A DNA stretch of 64,000 nucleotides from Palaemon carinicauda (lineage: Eukaryota; Arthropoda; Malacostraca; Decapoda; Palaemonidae), in contig NC_090750.1 in NCBI RefSeq assembly GCF_036898095.1, positions 92,658,669 through 92,722,668 of the forward strand. The letters run 5' to 3'. Below the pieces are notes generated by a model. That model did not search any database. It was not told where the DNA came from and saw nothing but the letters and a program-made list of their open reading frames with translations. Numbering within the stretch: position 1 is the first letter of the stretch; every line of letters starts with the position of its first letter. A program made the position numbers and the translations under genes. Of the stretch, positions 9,852-24,000 are shown piece after piece.

Positions 9852-12780
9852 AACAATTAGATTCGTATAGATAGAAGTTTTATGGTGGCCGATGCGGTGA
9901 CGTCCTTGACTGGTGAATGCCAGGCTGGGGTTCGAGTCCTGTTCAAATGGTGAAATGAACAATTAGTTTCGTATAGATAGTAGTTTTGTGGTGGCCGATG
10001 CGGTGACGTCCTTGACTGGTGACCGACAGGCTGGGGCTCGAGTCCTGATCAAATGGTGAAATGAACAATTAGTTTCGTATAGAGAGTAGTTTTGTGGTGG
10101 CCGATGCGATGACGTCCTTGACTGGTGAACCCCAGGCTGGGGCTCGAGTCCTGTTCAAATGGTGAAATGAACAATTAGTTTTGTATAGAGAGTAGTCTTG
10201 TGGTTGCCGATGCGGTGACGTCCTTGACTGGTGAACGCCAGGCTGGGGTTCGAGTCCTGTTCGTATGGTGAAATGAACAATTGGTGGCCGATGCGGTGAC
10301 GTCCTTGACTGGTGAACGCCAGGCTAGAGTTCGAGTCCTGTTCGAATGGTGAAATGAACAATTAGTTTTGTATATATAGTAGTTATGTGGTGGCCGATGA
10401 AGTAACGTCCTTGACTGGTGAACGCCAGGCTGGGGTTCGAGACCTGTTCGAATGGTGAAATGAACAATCAGTTTCATATAGATAGTAGTTTTGTGGTGGC
10501 CGATGCGCTGACGTCCTTGACCGGTGAACGCCAGGCTGGAGTTCGAGTCCTGTTCGAATGGTGAAATTAACAATTAGTTTCGTATAGATGGTAGCTTTGT
10601 GGTGGCAGATTCTGGTCAAATGGTGAAATGAACAATTAGTTTCGTATAGATAGTAGTTTCATGTTGGCCGATGCGGTGACGTCCTTGACTGGTGAACGCC
10701 AGGCTAGGGTTCGAGTCCTGTTCAAATGGTGAAATGAACAATTAGTTTCGTATAGATAGTAGTTTTGTGGTGGCCGATGCGGTGACGTCCTTGACTGGTG
10801 AACGCCGGGCTGGGGTTCGAGTCCTGTTCAAATGGTAAAATGAACAATTAGTTTTGTATAGATAGTAGTTTTGTGGTGGCCGATGCAGTGACGTCCTTGA
10901 CTTGTGAACGCCGGGCTGGGGTTCGAGTCCTGTTCAAATGGTGAAATGAACAATTAGTTTCGTATAGATAGTAGTTCTGTGGTGGCCGATGCGGTGACGT
11001 CCTTGACTGGTGAACGCCGGGCTGGAGTTCGAGTCCTGTTCAAATGGTGAAATGAACAATTAGTTCCGTATAGATAGTAGTTTTGTGGTGGCCGATGCGG
11101 TGACGTCCTTGACTGGTGAACGCCAGGCTGGGGTTCGAGTCCTGTTCAAATAGTGAAATGAACAATTAGTTTCGTATAGATTGTAGTTTTGTGGTGGCTG
11201 ATGCGGTGACGTCCTTGACTGGTGAAAGCTAGGCTGGGGTTCGAGTCCTGTTCAAATGGTGAAATGAACAATTAGTTTCGTATAGATAGTATTTTTGTGG
11301 TGGCTGATGCGGTGACGTCCTTGACTGGTGAACGCCGGGCTGGGGTGCGAGTCCTGTTCAAATGGTGAAATGAACAATTAGTTTCGTATAGATAGTAGTT
11401 TTGTGGTGGCCGATGCGGTGACGTCCTTGACTGGTGAAAGCCAGGCTGGGGTTCGAGTCCTGTTCAAATGGTGAAATGAACAATTAGTTTCGTATAGTTG
11501 TTTTTTGGTGGCTCATGCGGTGACGTCCTTGACTGGTGAACGCCTGGCTGGGGTTCGAGTCCTATTCAAATGGTGAAATGAACAATTAGTTTCGTATAGA
11601 TAGTAGTTTTGTTGTGGCTGATGCGGTGACGTCCTTGACTGATGAACGCCAGGCTGGGGTTCGAGTCCTGTTCAAATGGTGTAATGAACAATAAGTTTCG
11701 TAGAGATAGTAGTTTTGTGGTGGCTGATGCTGTGACGTCCTTGACTGGTGAACGCCAGGCTGGGGTTCGAGTCCTGTTCAAATGGTGAAATGAACAATTA
11801 GTTTCGTATAGATAGTAGTTTTGTGGTGGCTGATGCGGTGACGTCCTTGACTGGTGAACGCCGGGCTGGGGTTCGAGTCCAGTTCAAATGGTAAAATGAA
11901 CAATTAGTTTCGTATAGATAGTAGTTTTGTGGTGGCTGATGCGGTGACGTCCTTGACTGGTGAACGCCAGGCTGGGGTTTGAGTCCTGTTCAAATGGTGA
12001 AATGAACAATGAGTTTCGTATAGATAGTAGTTTTGTGGTGGCCGATGCGGTGACGTCCTTGACTAGTGAAAGTCAGGCTCGGGGTCGAGTCCTGTTCAAA
12101 AGGTGAAATGAACAATTAGTTTCGTATAGATAGTAGTTTTGTGGTGGCCGATGCGGTGACGTCCTTGACTGGTGAACGACAGGCTGGGGCTCGAGTCCTG
12201 ATCAAATGGTGACATGAACAATTAGTTTTGTATAGATAGTAGTTTTGTGGTGGCCGATGCGATGACGTCCTTGACTGGTGAATGCCAGGCTGGGGCTCGA
12301 GTCCTGTTCAAATGGTGAAATGGACAATTAGTTATGTATAGATAGTAGTCTTGTGGTGGCCGATGCAGTGACGTCCTTGACTGGTGAACGCCAGGCTGGG
12401 GTTCGAGTCCTGTTCGAATGGTGAAATGAACAATTGGTGGCCGATCCGGTGACGTCCTTGACAGGTGAACGCCAGGCTAGAGTTCGAGTCCTGTTCGAAT
12501 GATGAAATGAACAATTAGTTTTGTATAGATAGTAGTTTTGTGGTGGCCGATGCGGTGACGTCCTTGACTGGTGAACGCCAGGCTGGGGTTCGAGTCCTGT
12601 TCGAATGGTGAAATTAACAATTAGTTTTGTATAGATAGTAGTTTTGTGGTGGCCGATGAAGTAACGTCCTTGACTGGTGAACGCCAGGCTGGGGTTCGAG
12701 TCCTGTTCAAATGATGAAATGAACAATTAGTTTCGTATAGATAGTAGGTTTGTGGTGGCCGATGCCGTGACGTCCTTGAC
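9852..12780 (+). repeat. Higher-order block, second copy of the 6.5-kb duplication
   Basis: Partner of 3391-6360. Relative to the first copy it has extra sequence near 10390-10640 that includes a 62-bp-type short unit (GGTGGCAGATTCTGG at about 10602), and it lacks about three units near 11990. Both copies lose their similarity just after the shared GTAGGTTTGTGG unit (6326 and 12746). Confidence 0.8.
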
Positions 12781-12799
12781 TGGTGAACGCCAGGCTGGA

Positions 12800-15700
12800 G
12801 TTCGAGTCCTGTTCAAATGGTGAAATAACAATTAGTTTCGTATAGATGGTAGCTTTGTGGTGGCGGATTCTGGTCTAATGGTGAAATGAAAAATTAGTTT
12901 CGTATAGATAGTAGTTTCGTGTTGGCCGATGCGCTGACGTCCTTGACTGGTGAACGCCAGGCTGGGGTTCGAGTCCTGTTCAAATGGTGAAATGAACAAT
13001 TAGTTTCGTATAGATAGTAGTTTTGTGGTGGCCAATGCGGTGACGTCCTTGACTGGTGAACGCCGGCTGGGGTTTGAGTCCTGTTCAAATGGTAAAATGA
13101 ACAATTAGTTTTGTATAGATAGTAGTTTTGTGGTGGCCGATGCAGTGACATCCTTGACTGGTGAACGCCAGGCTGGGGTTTGAGTCCTGTTCAAATGGTG
13201 AAATGAACAATGAGTTTCGTATAGATAGTAGTTTTGTGGTGGCCGATGCGGTGACGTCCTTGACTAGTGAAAGTCAGGCTGGGGTCGAGTCCTGTTCAAA
13301 ATGGTGAAATGAACAATTAGTTTCGTATAGATAGTAGTTTTGTGGTGGCCGATGTGGTGACGTCCTTGACTGGTGAACGACAGGCTGGGGCTCGAGTCCT
13401 GTTCAAATGGTGAAATGAACAATTAGTTTCGTATAGATAGTAGTTTTGTGGTGGCAGATGCGATGACGTCCTTGACTGGTGAATGCCAGGCTGGGGCTCG
13501 AGTCCTGTTCAAATGGTGAAATGAACAATTAGTTTCGTATAGATAGTAGTTTGCGGTGGCCGATGCAGTGACGTCCTTGACTGGTGAACGCCACGCTGGG
13601 GTTCGAGTCCTGTTCGAATGGTGAAATGAACAATTGGTGGCCGATGCGGTGACGTCCTTGACAGGTGAACGCCAGGCTAGGTTCGAGTCCTGTTCGAATG
13701 GTGAAATGAACAATTAGTTTTGTATAGATAGTAGTTTGTGGTGGCCGATGCGGTGACGTCCTTGACTGGTGAACGCCAGGCTGGGGTTCGAGTCCTGTTC
13801 GAATGGTGAAATGAACAATTAGTTTCGTATAGATAGTAGTTTTGTGGTGGCCGATGAAGTAACGTCCTTGACTGGTGAACGCCAGGCTGGGGTTCGAGTC
13901 CTGTTCGAATGGTGAAATGAACAATTAGTTTCGTATAGATAGTAGTTTGTGGTGGCCGATGCCGTGACGTCCTTGACTGGTGAACGCCAGGCTGGAGTTC
14001 GAGTCCTGTTCAAATGGTGAAATGAACAATTAGTTTCGTATAGATGGTAGCTTTGTGGTGGCGGATTCTGGTCTAATGGTGAAATGAAAATTAGTTTCGT
14101 ATAGATAGTAGTTTGTGTGGCCGATGCGGTGACGTCCTTGACTGGTGAACGCCAGGCTGGGGTTCGAGTCTGTTCAAATGGTGAAATGAACAATTAGTTT
14201 CGTATAGATAGTAGTTTTGTGGTGGCCTATGCGGTGACGTCCTTGACTGGTGAACGCCGGGCTGGGGTTTGAGTCCTGTTCAAATGGTGAAATGAACAAT
14301 TAGTTTTGTATAATAGTAGTTTTGTGGTGGCCGATAAGGTGACGTCCATGACTGGTGAACGCCGGGCTGGGGTTCGAGTCCTGTTCAAATGGTGAAATGA
14401 ACAATTAGTTTCGTATAGATAGTAGTTTTGTGTTGGCCGATGCGGTGACGTCCTTGACTGGTGAACGCTGGGCTGGGTTCGAGTCCTGTTCAAATGGTGA
14501 AATGAACAATTAGTTCGTATAGATAGTAGTTTTGTGGTGGCCGATGCGGTGACGTCCTTGACTGGTGAACGCTAGCTGGGGTTCGAGTCCTGTTCAAATG
14601 GTGAAATAAACAATTAGTTTCGTATAGATTGTAGTTTTGTGGTGGCTGATGCGGTGACGTCCTTGACTGGTGAATGCTAGGCTGAGGTTCGAGTCCTGTT
14701 CAAATGGTGAAATGAACAATTAGTTTCGTATAGATAGTTTTGTGGTGGCTGATGCGGTGATGTCCTTACCTGGTGAACGCCGGGCTAGGGTTCGAGTCCT
14801 GTTTAAATGGTGAAATGAACAATCAGTTTCGTATAGATAGTAGTTTTGTGGTGGCTGATGCGGTGACATCCTTGACTATTGAACGCCGGGCTGGGGTGCG
14901 AGTCCTGTTCAAATGGTAAATGAACAATTAGTTTCGTAAAGATAGTAGTTTTGTGGTGGCCGATGCGGTGACGTCACTGACTGGTGGAAGCCAGGCTGGG
15001 GTTCGAGTCCTGTTCAAATGGTGAAATGAACAATTAGTTTTGTATAGTTGTTTTTTTGTGGCTTATGTGGTGACGTCCTTGACTGGTGAACGCCTGGCTG
15101 GGGTTCGAGTCCTGTTCAAATGGTGAAATGAACAATTAGTTTCGTATAGATAGTAGTTTTGTTGTGGCTGATGCGGTGACATACTTGACTGATGAACGCT
15201 AGGCTGGGGTTCGAGTCCTGTTCAAATGGGGAAATGAACAATAAGTTTCGTATAGATAGTAGTTTTGTGGTGGCTGATGCGGTGACGTCCTTGACTGGTG
15301 AACGCTAGGCTGGGGTTCGAGTCCTGTTCAAATGGTGAAATGAACAATTAGTTTCGTATAGATAGTAGTTTTGTGGTGGCTGATGCGGTGACGTCCTTGA
15401 CTGGTGACCGCCGGCCTGGAGTTCGAGTCCTGTTCAAATGGTGAAATGAACAATTAGTTTCGTAAAGATAGTAGTTTTGTGGTGGCAGAAGCGGTGACGT
15501 CCTTGACTGGTGAACGCCAGGCTGGAGTTCGAGTCCTGTTCAAATAGTGAAATGAACAATTAGTTTCGTATAGATAGTAGTTTAGTGGTGGCTGATGCGG
15601 TGACGTCCTTGACTGGTGAACGCCGGGCTGGGGTTCGAGTCCTGTTCAAATAGTGAAATGAACAATTAGTTTCGTATAGATAGTAGTTTTGTGGTGGCCG

Positions 15701-18700
15701 ATGCGATGACGTCCTTGACTATTGAACGCCAGGCTGGGACTTGAGTCTTGTTGAAAAGGTGAAATGAACAATTAGTTTTGTATAGATAGTAGTCTTGTGG
15801 TGGCCGATGCGGTGACGTCCTTGACTGGTGAACACCAGGCTGGGGTTCGAGTCCTGTTCGAATGGTGAAATGAACAATTGGTGGCCGATGCGGTGACGTC
15901 CTTGACTGGTGAACGCCAGGCTAGGGTTCGAGTCCTGTTCGAATGGTAAAATGAACAATTAGTTTTGTATAGATAGTAGTTATGTGGTGGCCGATGCGGT
16001 GACGTCCTTGACTGGTGACTGCCAGGCTGTGGTTCGAGTCCTGTTCGAATGGTGAAATGAACAATTAGTTTCGTATAGATAGTAGTTTTGTGGTGGCCGA
16101 TGCAGTGACGTCCTTGACTGGTGAACGCCAGGCTGGGGTTCGAGTCCTGTTCAAATGGTGAAATGAACAATTAGTTTCCTATAGATAGTAGTTTTTTGGT
16201 GGCAGATTCTGTTCAAATAGTGAAGTGAACAATTAGTTTCGTATAGATAGTAGTTTTTTGTTGGCCGATGCGGTGACGTCCTTGACTGGTGAACGCCAGG
16301 CTGGGGTTCGAGTCCTGTTCAAATGGTGAAATGAACAATTAGTTTCGTATAGATAGTAGTTTTGTTGTGGCCGATGCGGTGACGTCCTTGACTGGTGAAT
16401 GCCAGGCTGGGGTTCGAGTCCTGTTCAAATGGTGAAATGAACAATTAGTTTGTATAGATAGTAGTTTTGTGTGGCCGATGCGTACGTCCTTGACTGTGAA
16501 TGCCGGGCTGGGGTTCGAGACCTGTTCAAATGGTGAAATGAACAATTAGTTTCGTATAGATAGTAGTTTTGTGGTGGCCGATGCGGTGATTTCCTTGACT
16601 GGTGAACGCCGGGCCGGAGTTCGAGTCCTGTTCAAATGGTGAAATGAACAATTAGTTCCGTATAGATAGTAGTTTTGTGGTGGCCGATGCGGTGACGTCC
16701 TTGACTGGTGAATGCCAGGCTGGGGTTCGAGTCCTGTTCGAATGGTGAAATGAACAATTAGTTTCGTATAGATTGTAGTTTTGTTGTGGGTGATGCGGTG
16801 ACGTCCTTGACTGGTGAAAGCTAAGCTGGGGTTTGAGTCCTGTTCAAATGGTGAAATGAACAATTAGTTTTGTATAGATAGTAGTTTTGTGGTGGCTGAT
16901 GAGGTGATGTCCTTGACTGGTGAACGCCAGGCTGGGGTTCGAGTCCTGTTCAAATGGTAAATGAACAATTAATTTCGTATAGATAGTAGTTTTGTGGTGG
17001 CCGATGCGGTGACGTCCTTGATGGTAAAAGCCAGGCTGGGGTTCGAGTCCTGTTCAAATGGTGAAATGAACAATTAGTTTCGTATAGATAGCAGTTTTGT
17101 GCTAGCCGATGCTGTGACGTCCTTGAATGGTAAAAGCCAGGCTGGGGTTCAAGTCCTGTTCAAATGGTGAAATGAACAATTAGTTTCGTATAGATAGTAG
17201 TTTTGTCGTGGCTGATGCGGTGACGTCCTTGACTGGTGAACGCCAGGCTGGGGTTCGAGTCCTGTTCAAATGGTGAAATGAACAATTAGTTTCGTATAGA
17301 TTGTAGTTTTGTGGTGGCTGATGCGGTGACGTCCTTGCTGGTGAACGCCAGGCTGGGGTTCGAGTCCTGTTCAAATGGTGAAATGAACAATAAGTTTCGT
17401 ATAGATAGTAGTTTTGTGGTGGCTGATGCGGTGACGTCCTTGACTGGTGAACGCCTGGCTGGGGTTCGAGTCCTGTTCAAATGGTGAAATGAACAATAAG
17501 TTTCGTATAGATAGTAGTTTTGTGTAGCTGATGCGGTGACGTCCTTGACTGGTGAACGCTGGGCTGGGGTTCGAGTCCTGTTCAAATGGTGAAATGAACA
17601 ATTAGTTTCGTATAGATAGTAGTTTTGTGGTGGCCGAAGCGGTGACGTCCTTGACTGGTGAACGCCGGGCTGGAGTTCGAGTCCTGTTCAAATGGTGAAA
17701 TGAACAATTAGTTTCGTATAGATAGTAGTTTTGTGGTGGCCGAAGCGGTGACGTCCTTGACTGGTGAACGCTGGGCGTTTTGTGGTGACTGATGCGGTGA
17801 TGTCCTTGACTGGTGAACGCCAGGCTGGGGTTCGAGTCCTGTTCAAATGGTGAAATGAACATTAGTTTCGTATAGATAGTAGTTTTGTGGTGGCTCATGC
17901 GGTGACGTCCTTGACTGGTGAACGCCAGGCTGGGGTTCGAGTCCTGTTCAAATGGTGAAATGAACAATTAGTTTCGTATAGATTGTAGTTTTGTGGTGGC
18001 TGATGCGGTGACGTCCTTAACTGGTGAACGCCAGGCTGGGGTTCGAGTCCTGTTCAAATGGTGAAATGAACAATTAGTTTCGTATAGATAGTAGTTTTGT
18101 GGTGGCTGATGTGGTGACGTCCTTGACTGGTGAACGCCGGGCTGGGGTTCGAGTCCTGTTCAAATGGTGAAATGAACAATAGTTTCGTATAGATAGTAGT
18201 TTTGTGGTGGCTGATGCGGTGACGTCCTTGACTATTGAACGACAGGCTGGGGTTCGAGTCCTGTTCAAATGGTGAAATGAACAATATTTCGTATAGATAG
18301 TAGTTTTGTGGTGGCCGATGCGGTGACGTCCTTGACTGGTGAAGCCAGGCTGGGGTTCGAGTCCTGTTCAAATGGTGAAATGAACAATTATTTCGTATAG
18401 ATAGTAGTTTTGTGTGGCCGATGCTGTGACGTCCTTGACTGGTGAAGCCAGGCTGGGGTTCGAGTCCTGTTCAAATGGTGAAATGAACAATTAGTTTCGT
18501 ATAGATAGTAGTTTTGTGGTGGCTGATGCGGTGACGTCCTTGACTGGTGAATGCTAGGCTGGGTTGAGTCCTGTTCAAATGGTGAAATGAACAATTAGTT
18601 TCGTATAGATAGTTTTGTGGTGGCTGATGCGGTGACGTCCTTGACTGGTGAACGCCGGGCTAGGGTTCGAGTCCTGTTAAATGGTGAAATGAACAATAGT

Positions 18701-20125
18701 TTCGTATAGATAGTAGTTTTGTGGTGGCTGATGCGGTGACGTCCTTGACTGGTGAACGCCGGGCTGGGGTTCGAGTCCTGTTCAAATGGTGAAATGAACA
18801 ATAGTTTCGTATAGATAGTAGTTTTGTGGTGGCCGATGCGGTGACGTCCTTGACTGGTGAAGCCAGGCTGGGGTTCGAGTCCTGTTCAAATGGTGAAATG
18901 AACAATTAGTTTTGTATAGATAGTTTTTGTGGTGGCTATGCGGTGACGTCCTTGACTGGTGAACGCCTGGCTGGGGTTCGAGTCCTGTTCAAATGGTGAA
19001 ATGAACAATTAGTTTCGTATAGATAGTAGTTTTGTGGTGGCTGATGCGGTGACGTCCTTGACTGGTGAACGCTAGGCTGGGGTTCGAGTCCTGTTCAAAT
19101 GGTGAAATGAACAATTAGTTTCGTATAGATAGTAGTTTTGTGGTGGCTGATGCGGTGACGTCCTTGACTGGTGAACGCCAGGCTGGGGTTCGAGTCCTGT
19201 TCAAATGGTGAAATGAACAATTAGTTTCGTATAGATAGTAGTTTTGCGGTGGCTGATGCGGTGACGTCCTTGACTGGTGACGCCGGCTGGAGTTCGAGTC
19301 CTGTTCAAATGGTGAAATGAACAATTAGTTTCGTATAGATAGTAGTTTTGTGGTGGCCGATGCGGTGACGTCCTTGACTGGTGAACGCCGGGCTGGGGTT
19401 CGAGTCTGTTCAAATGGTGAAATGAACAATTAGTTTCGTATAGATAGTAGTTTTGTGGTGGCCGATGCGGTGACGTCCTTGACTGGTGAACGCCGGGCTG
19501 GGGTTCGAGTCCTGTTCAAATGGTGAAATGAACAATTAGTTTCGTATAGATAGTAGTTTTGTGGTGGCCGATGCGTGACGTCCTTGACTATTGAACGCCA
19601 GGCTGGGGACTTCGAGTCTTGTTGAAAAGGTGAAATGAACAATTAGTTTCGTATAGATAGTAGTTTTGTGGTGGCCGATGCGGTGACGTCCTTGACTGGT
19701 GAACACCAGGCTGGGGTTCGAGTCCTGTTCGAATGGTGAAATGAACAGTATTGGTGGCCGATGCGGTGACGTCCTTGACTGGTGAACGCCAGGCTGGGGT
19801 TCGAGTCCTGTTCGAATGGTGAAATGAACAATTAGTTTTGTATAGATAGTAGTTTGTGGTGGCCGATGCGGTGACGTCCTTGACTGGTGAACTGCCAGGC
19901 TGGGTTCGAGTCCTGTTCGAATGGTGAAATGAACAATTAGTTTCGTATAGATGTAGTTTTGTGTGGTGATGCGGTGACGTCCTTGACTGGTGAAGCCAGC
20001 TGGGGTTCGAGTCCTGTTCAAATGGTGAAATGAACAATTAGTTTCGTATAGATAGTAGTTTTGTGGTGGCTGATGCGGTGACGTCCTTGACTGGTGAACG
20101 CCGGGCTGGGGTTCGAAGTCCTGTT
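12800..20125 (+). repeat. Indel-rich stretch of the satellite (1)
   Basis: Many units here lack single bases at homopolymers or short motifs, for example CGCCGGCTGG (about 13062), GTAGTTTGTGG (13731, 13945), GAGTCTGTTC (14166), GCTGGGTTCG (about 14470), TTAGTTCG (about 14512), GGTGAAGCCAGG (18340) and GAACAATAGTTTCG (several). Units in 2956-12.8 kb and 20.13-37 kb rarely show this. It may be under-polished consensus. Confidence 0.6.
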
Positions 20126-20872
20126 CAAATGGTTAAATGAACAATTAATTTCGTATAGATAGTAGTTTTGTGGTGGCCGATGCGGTGACGTCCTTGAATG
20201 GTAAAAGCCAGGCTGGGGTTCGAGTCCTGTTCAAATGGTGAAATGAACAATTAGTTTCGTATAGATAGTAGTTTTGTGCTAGCCGATGCTGTGACGTCCT
20301 TGAATGGTAAAAGCCAGGCTGGGGTTCAAGTCCTGTTCAAATGGTGAAATGAACAATTAGTTTCGTATAGATAGTAGTTTTGTCGTGGCTGATGCGGTGA
20401 CGTCCTTGACTGGTGAACGCCAGGCTGGGGTTCGAGTCCTGTTCAAATGGTGAAATGAACAATTAGTTTCGTATAGATAGTAGTTTTGTGGTGGCTGATG
20501 CGGTGACGTCCTTGACTGGTGAACGCCAGGCTGGGGTTCGAGTCCTGTTCAAATGGTGAAATGAACAATTAGTTTCGTATAGATAGTAGTTTTGTGGTGG
20601 CTGATGCGGTGACGTCCTTGACTGGTGAACGCCTGGCTGGGGTTCGAGTCCTGTTCAAATGGTGAAATGAACAATTAGTTTCGTATAGATAGTAGTTTTG
20701 TGTGGCTGATGCGGTGACGTCCTTGACTGGTGAACGCCTGGGCTGGGGTTCGAGTCCTGTTCAAATGGTGAAATGAACAATTAGTTTCGTATAGATAGTA
20801 GTTTTGTGGTGGCCGATGCGGTGACGTCCTTGACTGGTGAACGCCGGGCTGGAGTTCGAGTCCTGTTCAAAT

Positions 20873-21027
20873 GGTGAAATGAACAATTAGTTTCGTATAG
20901 ATAGTAGTTTTGTGGTGGCCGAAGCGGTGACGTCCTTGACTGGTGAACGCCGGGCGTTTTATGGTGACTGATGCGGTGATGTCCTTGACTGGTGAACGCC
21001 AGGCTGGGGTTCGAGTCCTGTTCAAAT
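20873..21027 (+). repeat. 155-bp composite monomer with two A boxes and one B box
   Basis: A unit that stops after GCCGGGCG is fused to the TTTT region of the next, so 155 bp contain two A-box regions but only one B box. The same fusion (GGGCGTTTT) occurs at about 7541, 17773, 24772, 28592, 54492 and 59916, usually with GGTGACTGATGC and GATGTCC after it. Confidence 0.85.
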
Positions 21028-24000
21028 GGTGAAATGAACAGTTAGTTTGGTATAGATAGTAGTTTTGTGGTGGCTCATGCGGTGACGTCCTTGACTAGTG
21101 AACGCCAGGCTGGGGTTCAAGTCCTGTTCAAATTGTGAAATGAACAATTAGTTTCGTATAGATTGTAGTTTTGTGGTGACTGATGCGGTGACGTCCTTAA
21201 CTGGTGAACGCCAGGCTGGGGTTCGAATCCTGTTCAAATGGTGAAATGAACAATTAGTTTCGTATAGATAGTAGTTTTGTGGTGGCTGATGTGGTGCCGT
21301 CCTTGACTGGTCAACGCCGGGCTGGGGTTCGAGTCCTGTTCAAATGGTGAAATGAACAATCAGTTTCGTATAGATAGTAGTTTTATGGTGGCTGATGCGG
21401 TGACGTCCTTGACTATTGAACGACAGGCTGGGGTTCGAGTCCTGTTCGAGTGGTGAAATGAACAATCAATTTCGTATAGATAGTAGTTTTGTGGTGGCCG
21501 ATGCAGTTACGTCCTTGACTGGTGGACGCCGGGCTGGGGTTTGAGTCCTGTTCAAATGGTGAAATGAACAATTAGTTTCGTATAGATAGTAGTTTTGTGG
21601 TGGCTGATGCGGTGACGTCCTAGATAGGTGAACGCCGGGCTGGGGTTTAAGTCCTGTTCAAATGGTGAAATAAACAATTAGTTTCGTATAGATAGTAGTT
21701 TTGTGGTGGCCGATGCGGTGACGTCCTTGACTGGTGAAAGCTAGGCTGGGGTTCGAGTCCTGTTCAGATGGTGAAATGAACAATTAGTTTCGTATAGATA
21801 GTAGTTTTGTGGTGGCTCATGCGGTGACGTCCTTAACTGGTGAACGCCAGGCTGGGGTTCGAGTCCTGTTCAAATGGTGAAATGACCATTTAGTTTCGTA
21901 TAGATAGTAGTTTTGTTGTGGCTGATGCGTTGACGTCCTTGACTGGTGAACGCCAGGCTGGTGTTCGAGTCCTGTTCAAATGGTGAAATGAACAATTAGT
22001 TTCGTATAGATAGTAGTTTTGTGGTGGCTGATGCGGTGACGTCCTTGACTGGGGAACGCCAGGCTTGGGTTCGAGTCCTGTTCAAATGATGAAATGAACA
22101 ATTAGTTTTGTATAGATAATAGTTTTGTGGTGGTTGATGCGGTGACGTCATTGACTGGTGAACGCCAGGCTGGGGTTCGAGTCCTGTTCAAATGGTGAAA
22201 TGAACAATTAGTTTCGTATAGATAGTAGTTTTGTGGTGGCTGATGCGGTGACGTCCTTGACTGGTGAACGCCAGGCTGGGGTTCGAGTCCTGTTCAAATG
22301 GTGAAATGAACAATAAGTTTCGTATAGATAGTAGTTTTGTGGTGGTTCATGCGGTGACGTCCTTGACTGGTGAACGCCAGGCTGGGGTTCGAGTACTGTT
22401 CAAATGGTGAAATGAACAATAAGTTTCGTATAGATAGTAGTTTTGTGGTGGCTCATGCGGTGACGTACTTGACTGGTGAACTCCAGGCTGGCGTTCGAGT
22501 CCTGTTCAAATGGTGAAATGAACAATAAGTTTCGTATAGATAGTAGTTTTGTTGGCTGATGCAGTGACGTCCTTGACTGGTGAACGACAGGGTGGGGTTC
22601 AAGTCCTGTTCAAATGGTGAAATGAACAATTAGTTTCGTATAGATAGTAGTTTTGTGCTGGCTGATGCGGTGACGTCCTTGACTGGTGAACGCTGGGCTG
22701 GGGTTCGAGTCCTGTTCAAATGGTGAAATGAACAATTAGTTGCGTATAGATAGTAGTTTTGTGGTGGCTAATGCGGTGACGTCCTTGACTGGTGAACGCC
22801 GGGCTGGGGTTCGAGTCCTGTTCAAATGGTGAAATGAACAATTAATTTCGTATAGATAGTAGTTTTGTGGTGGCTGATGCGGTGACGTCCTTGACTGGTG
22901 AAAGCGGTGCTGGGGTTCGAGTCCTGTTCAAATGGTGAAATGAACAATTAGTTGCGTATAGATAGTAGTTTTGTGGTGGCCGATGCAGTGACGCCCTTGA
23001 CTGGTGAACGCCAGGCTGGGGTTTGAGTCCTGTTCAAATGGTGAAATGAACAATTAGTTTCGTATGGATAGTAGTTTTTTGGTGGCAGATTCTGTTCAAA
23101 TGGTGAAATGAACAATTAGTTTCGTATAGATATTAGTTTTTTGTTAGCCGATGCGGTGACGTCCTTGACTGGTGAACGCCAGGCTGGGGTTCGAGTCATG
23201 TTCAAATGGTGAAATGAACAATTAGTTTCGTATAGATAGTAGTTTTGTTGTGGCCGATGCGGTGACATCCTTGACTGGTGAACGCCGGGCTGGGGTTCGA
23301 GTCCTGTTCAAATGGTAAAATGAACAATTAGTTTTGTATAGATAGTAGTTTTGATGTGGCCGATGCGCTTACGTCCTTGACTGTTGAATGCCGGGCTGGG
23401 GTTCGAGACCTGTTCAAATGGTGAATTGAAATATTAGTTTCGTATAGATAGTAGTTTTGTGGTGGCCGATGCGGTGACTTCCTTGACTGGTGAACGCCGG
23501 GCCGGAGTTCGAGTCCTGTTCAAATGGTGAAATGAACAATTAGTTCCGTATAGATAGTAGTTTTGTGGTGGCCGATGCTGTGACGTCCTTGACTGGTGAA
23601 TGCCAGGCTGGGGTTCGAGTCATGTTCGAATGGTGAAATGAACAATTAGTTTCGTATAGATTGTAGTTTTGTTGTGGGTGATGCGGTGACGTCCTTGACT
23701 GGTGAAAGCTAAGCTGGGGTTTGAGTCCTGTTCAAATGGTTAAATGAACAATTAGTTTCGTATAAATAGTAGTTTTGTGGTGGCTGATGCGGTGATGTCC
23801 TTGACTGGTGAACGCCGGGCTGGGATTCGAGTCCTATTGAAATAGTGAAATGAACAATCAGTTTCGTATAGATATTAGTTTTGTGGTGGCTGATGCGGTG
23901 ACGTCCTTGACTGGTGAACGCCGGGCTGGGGTGCAAGTGCTGTTCAAATGGTTAAATGAACAATAAATTTCGTATAGATAGTAGTTTTGTGGTTGCCGAT

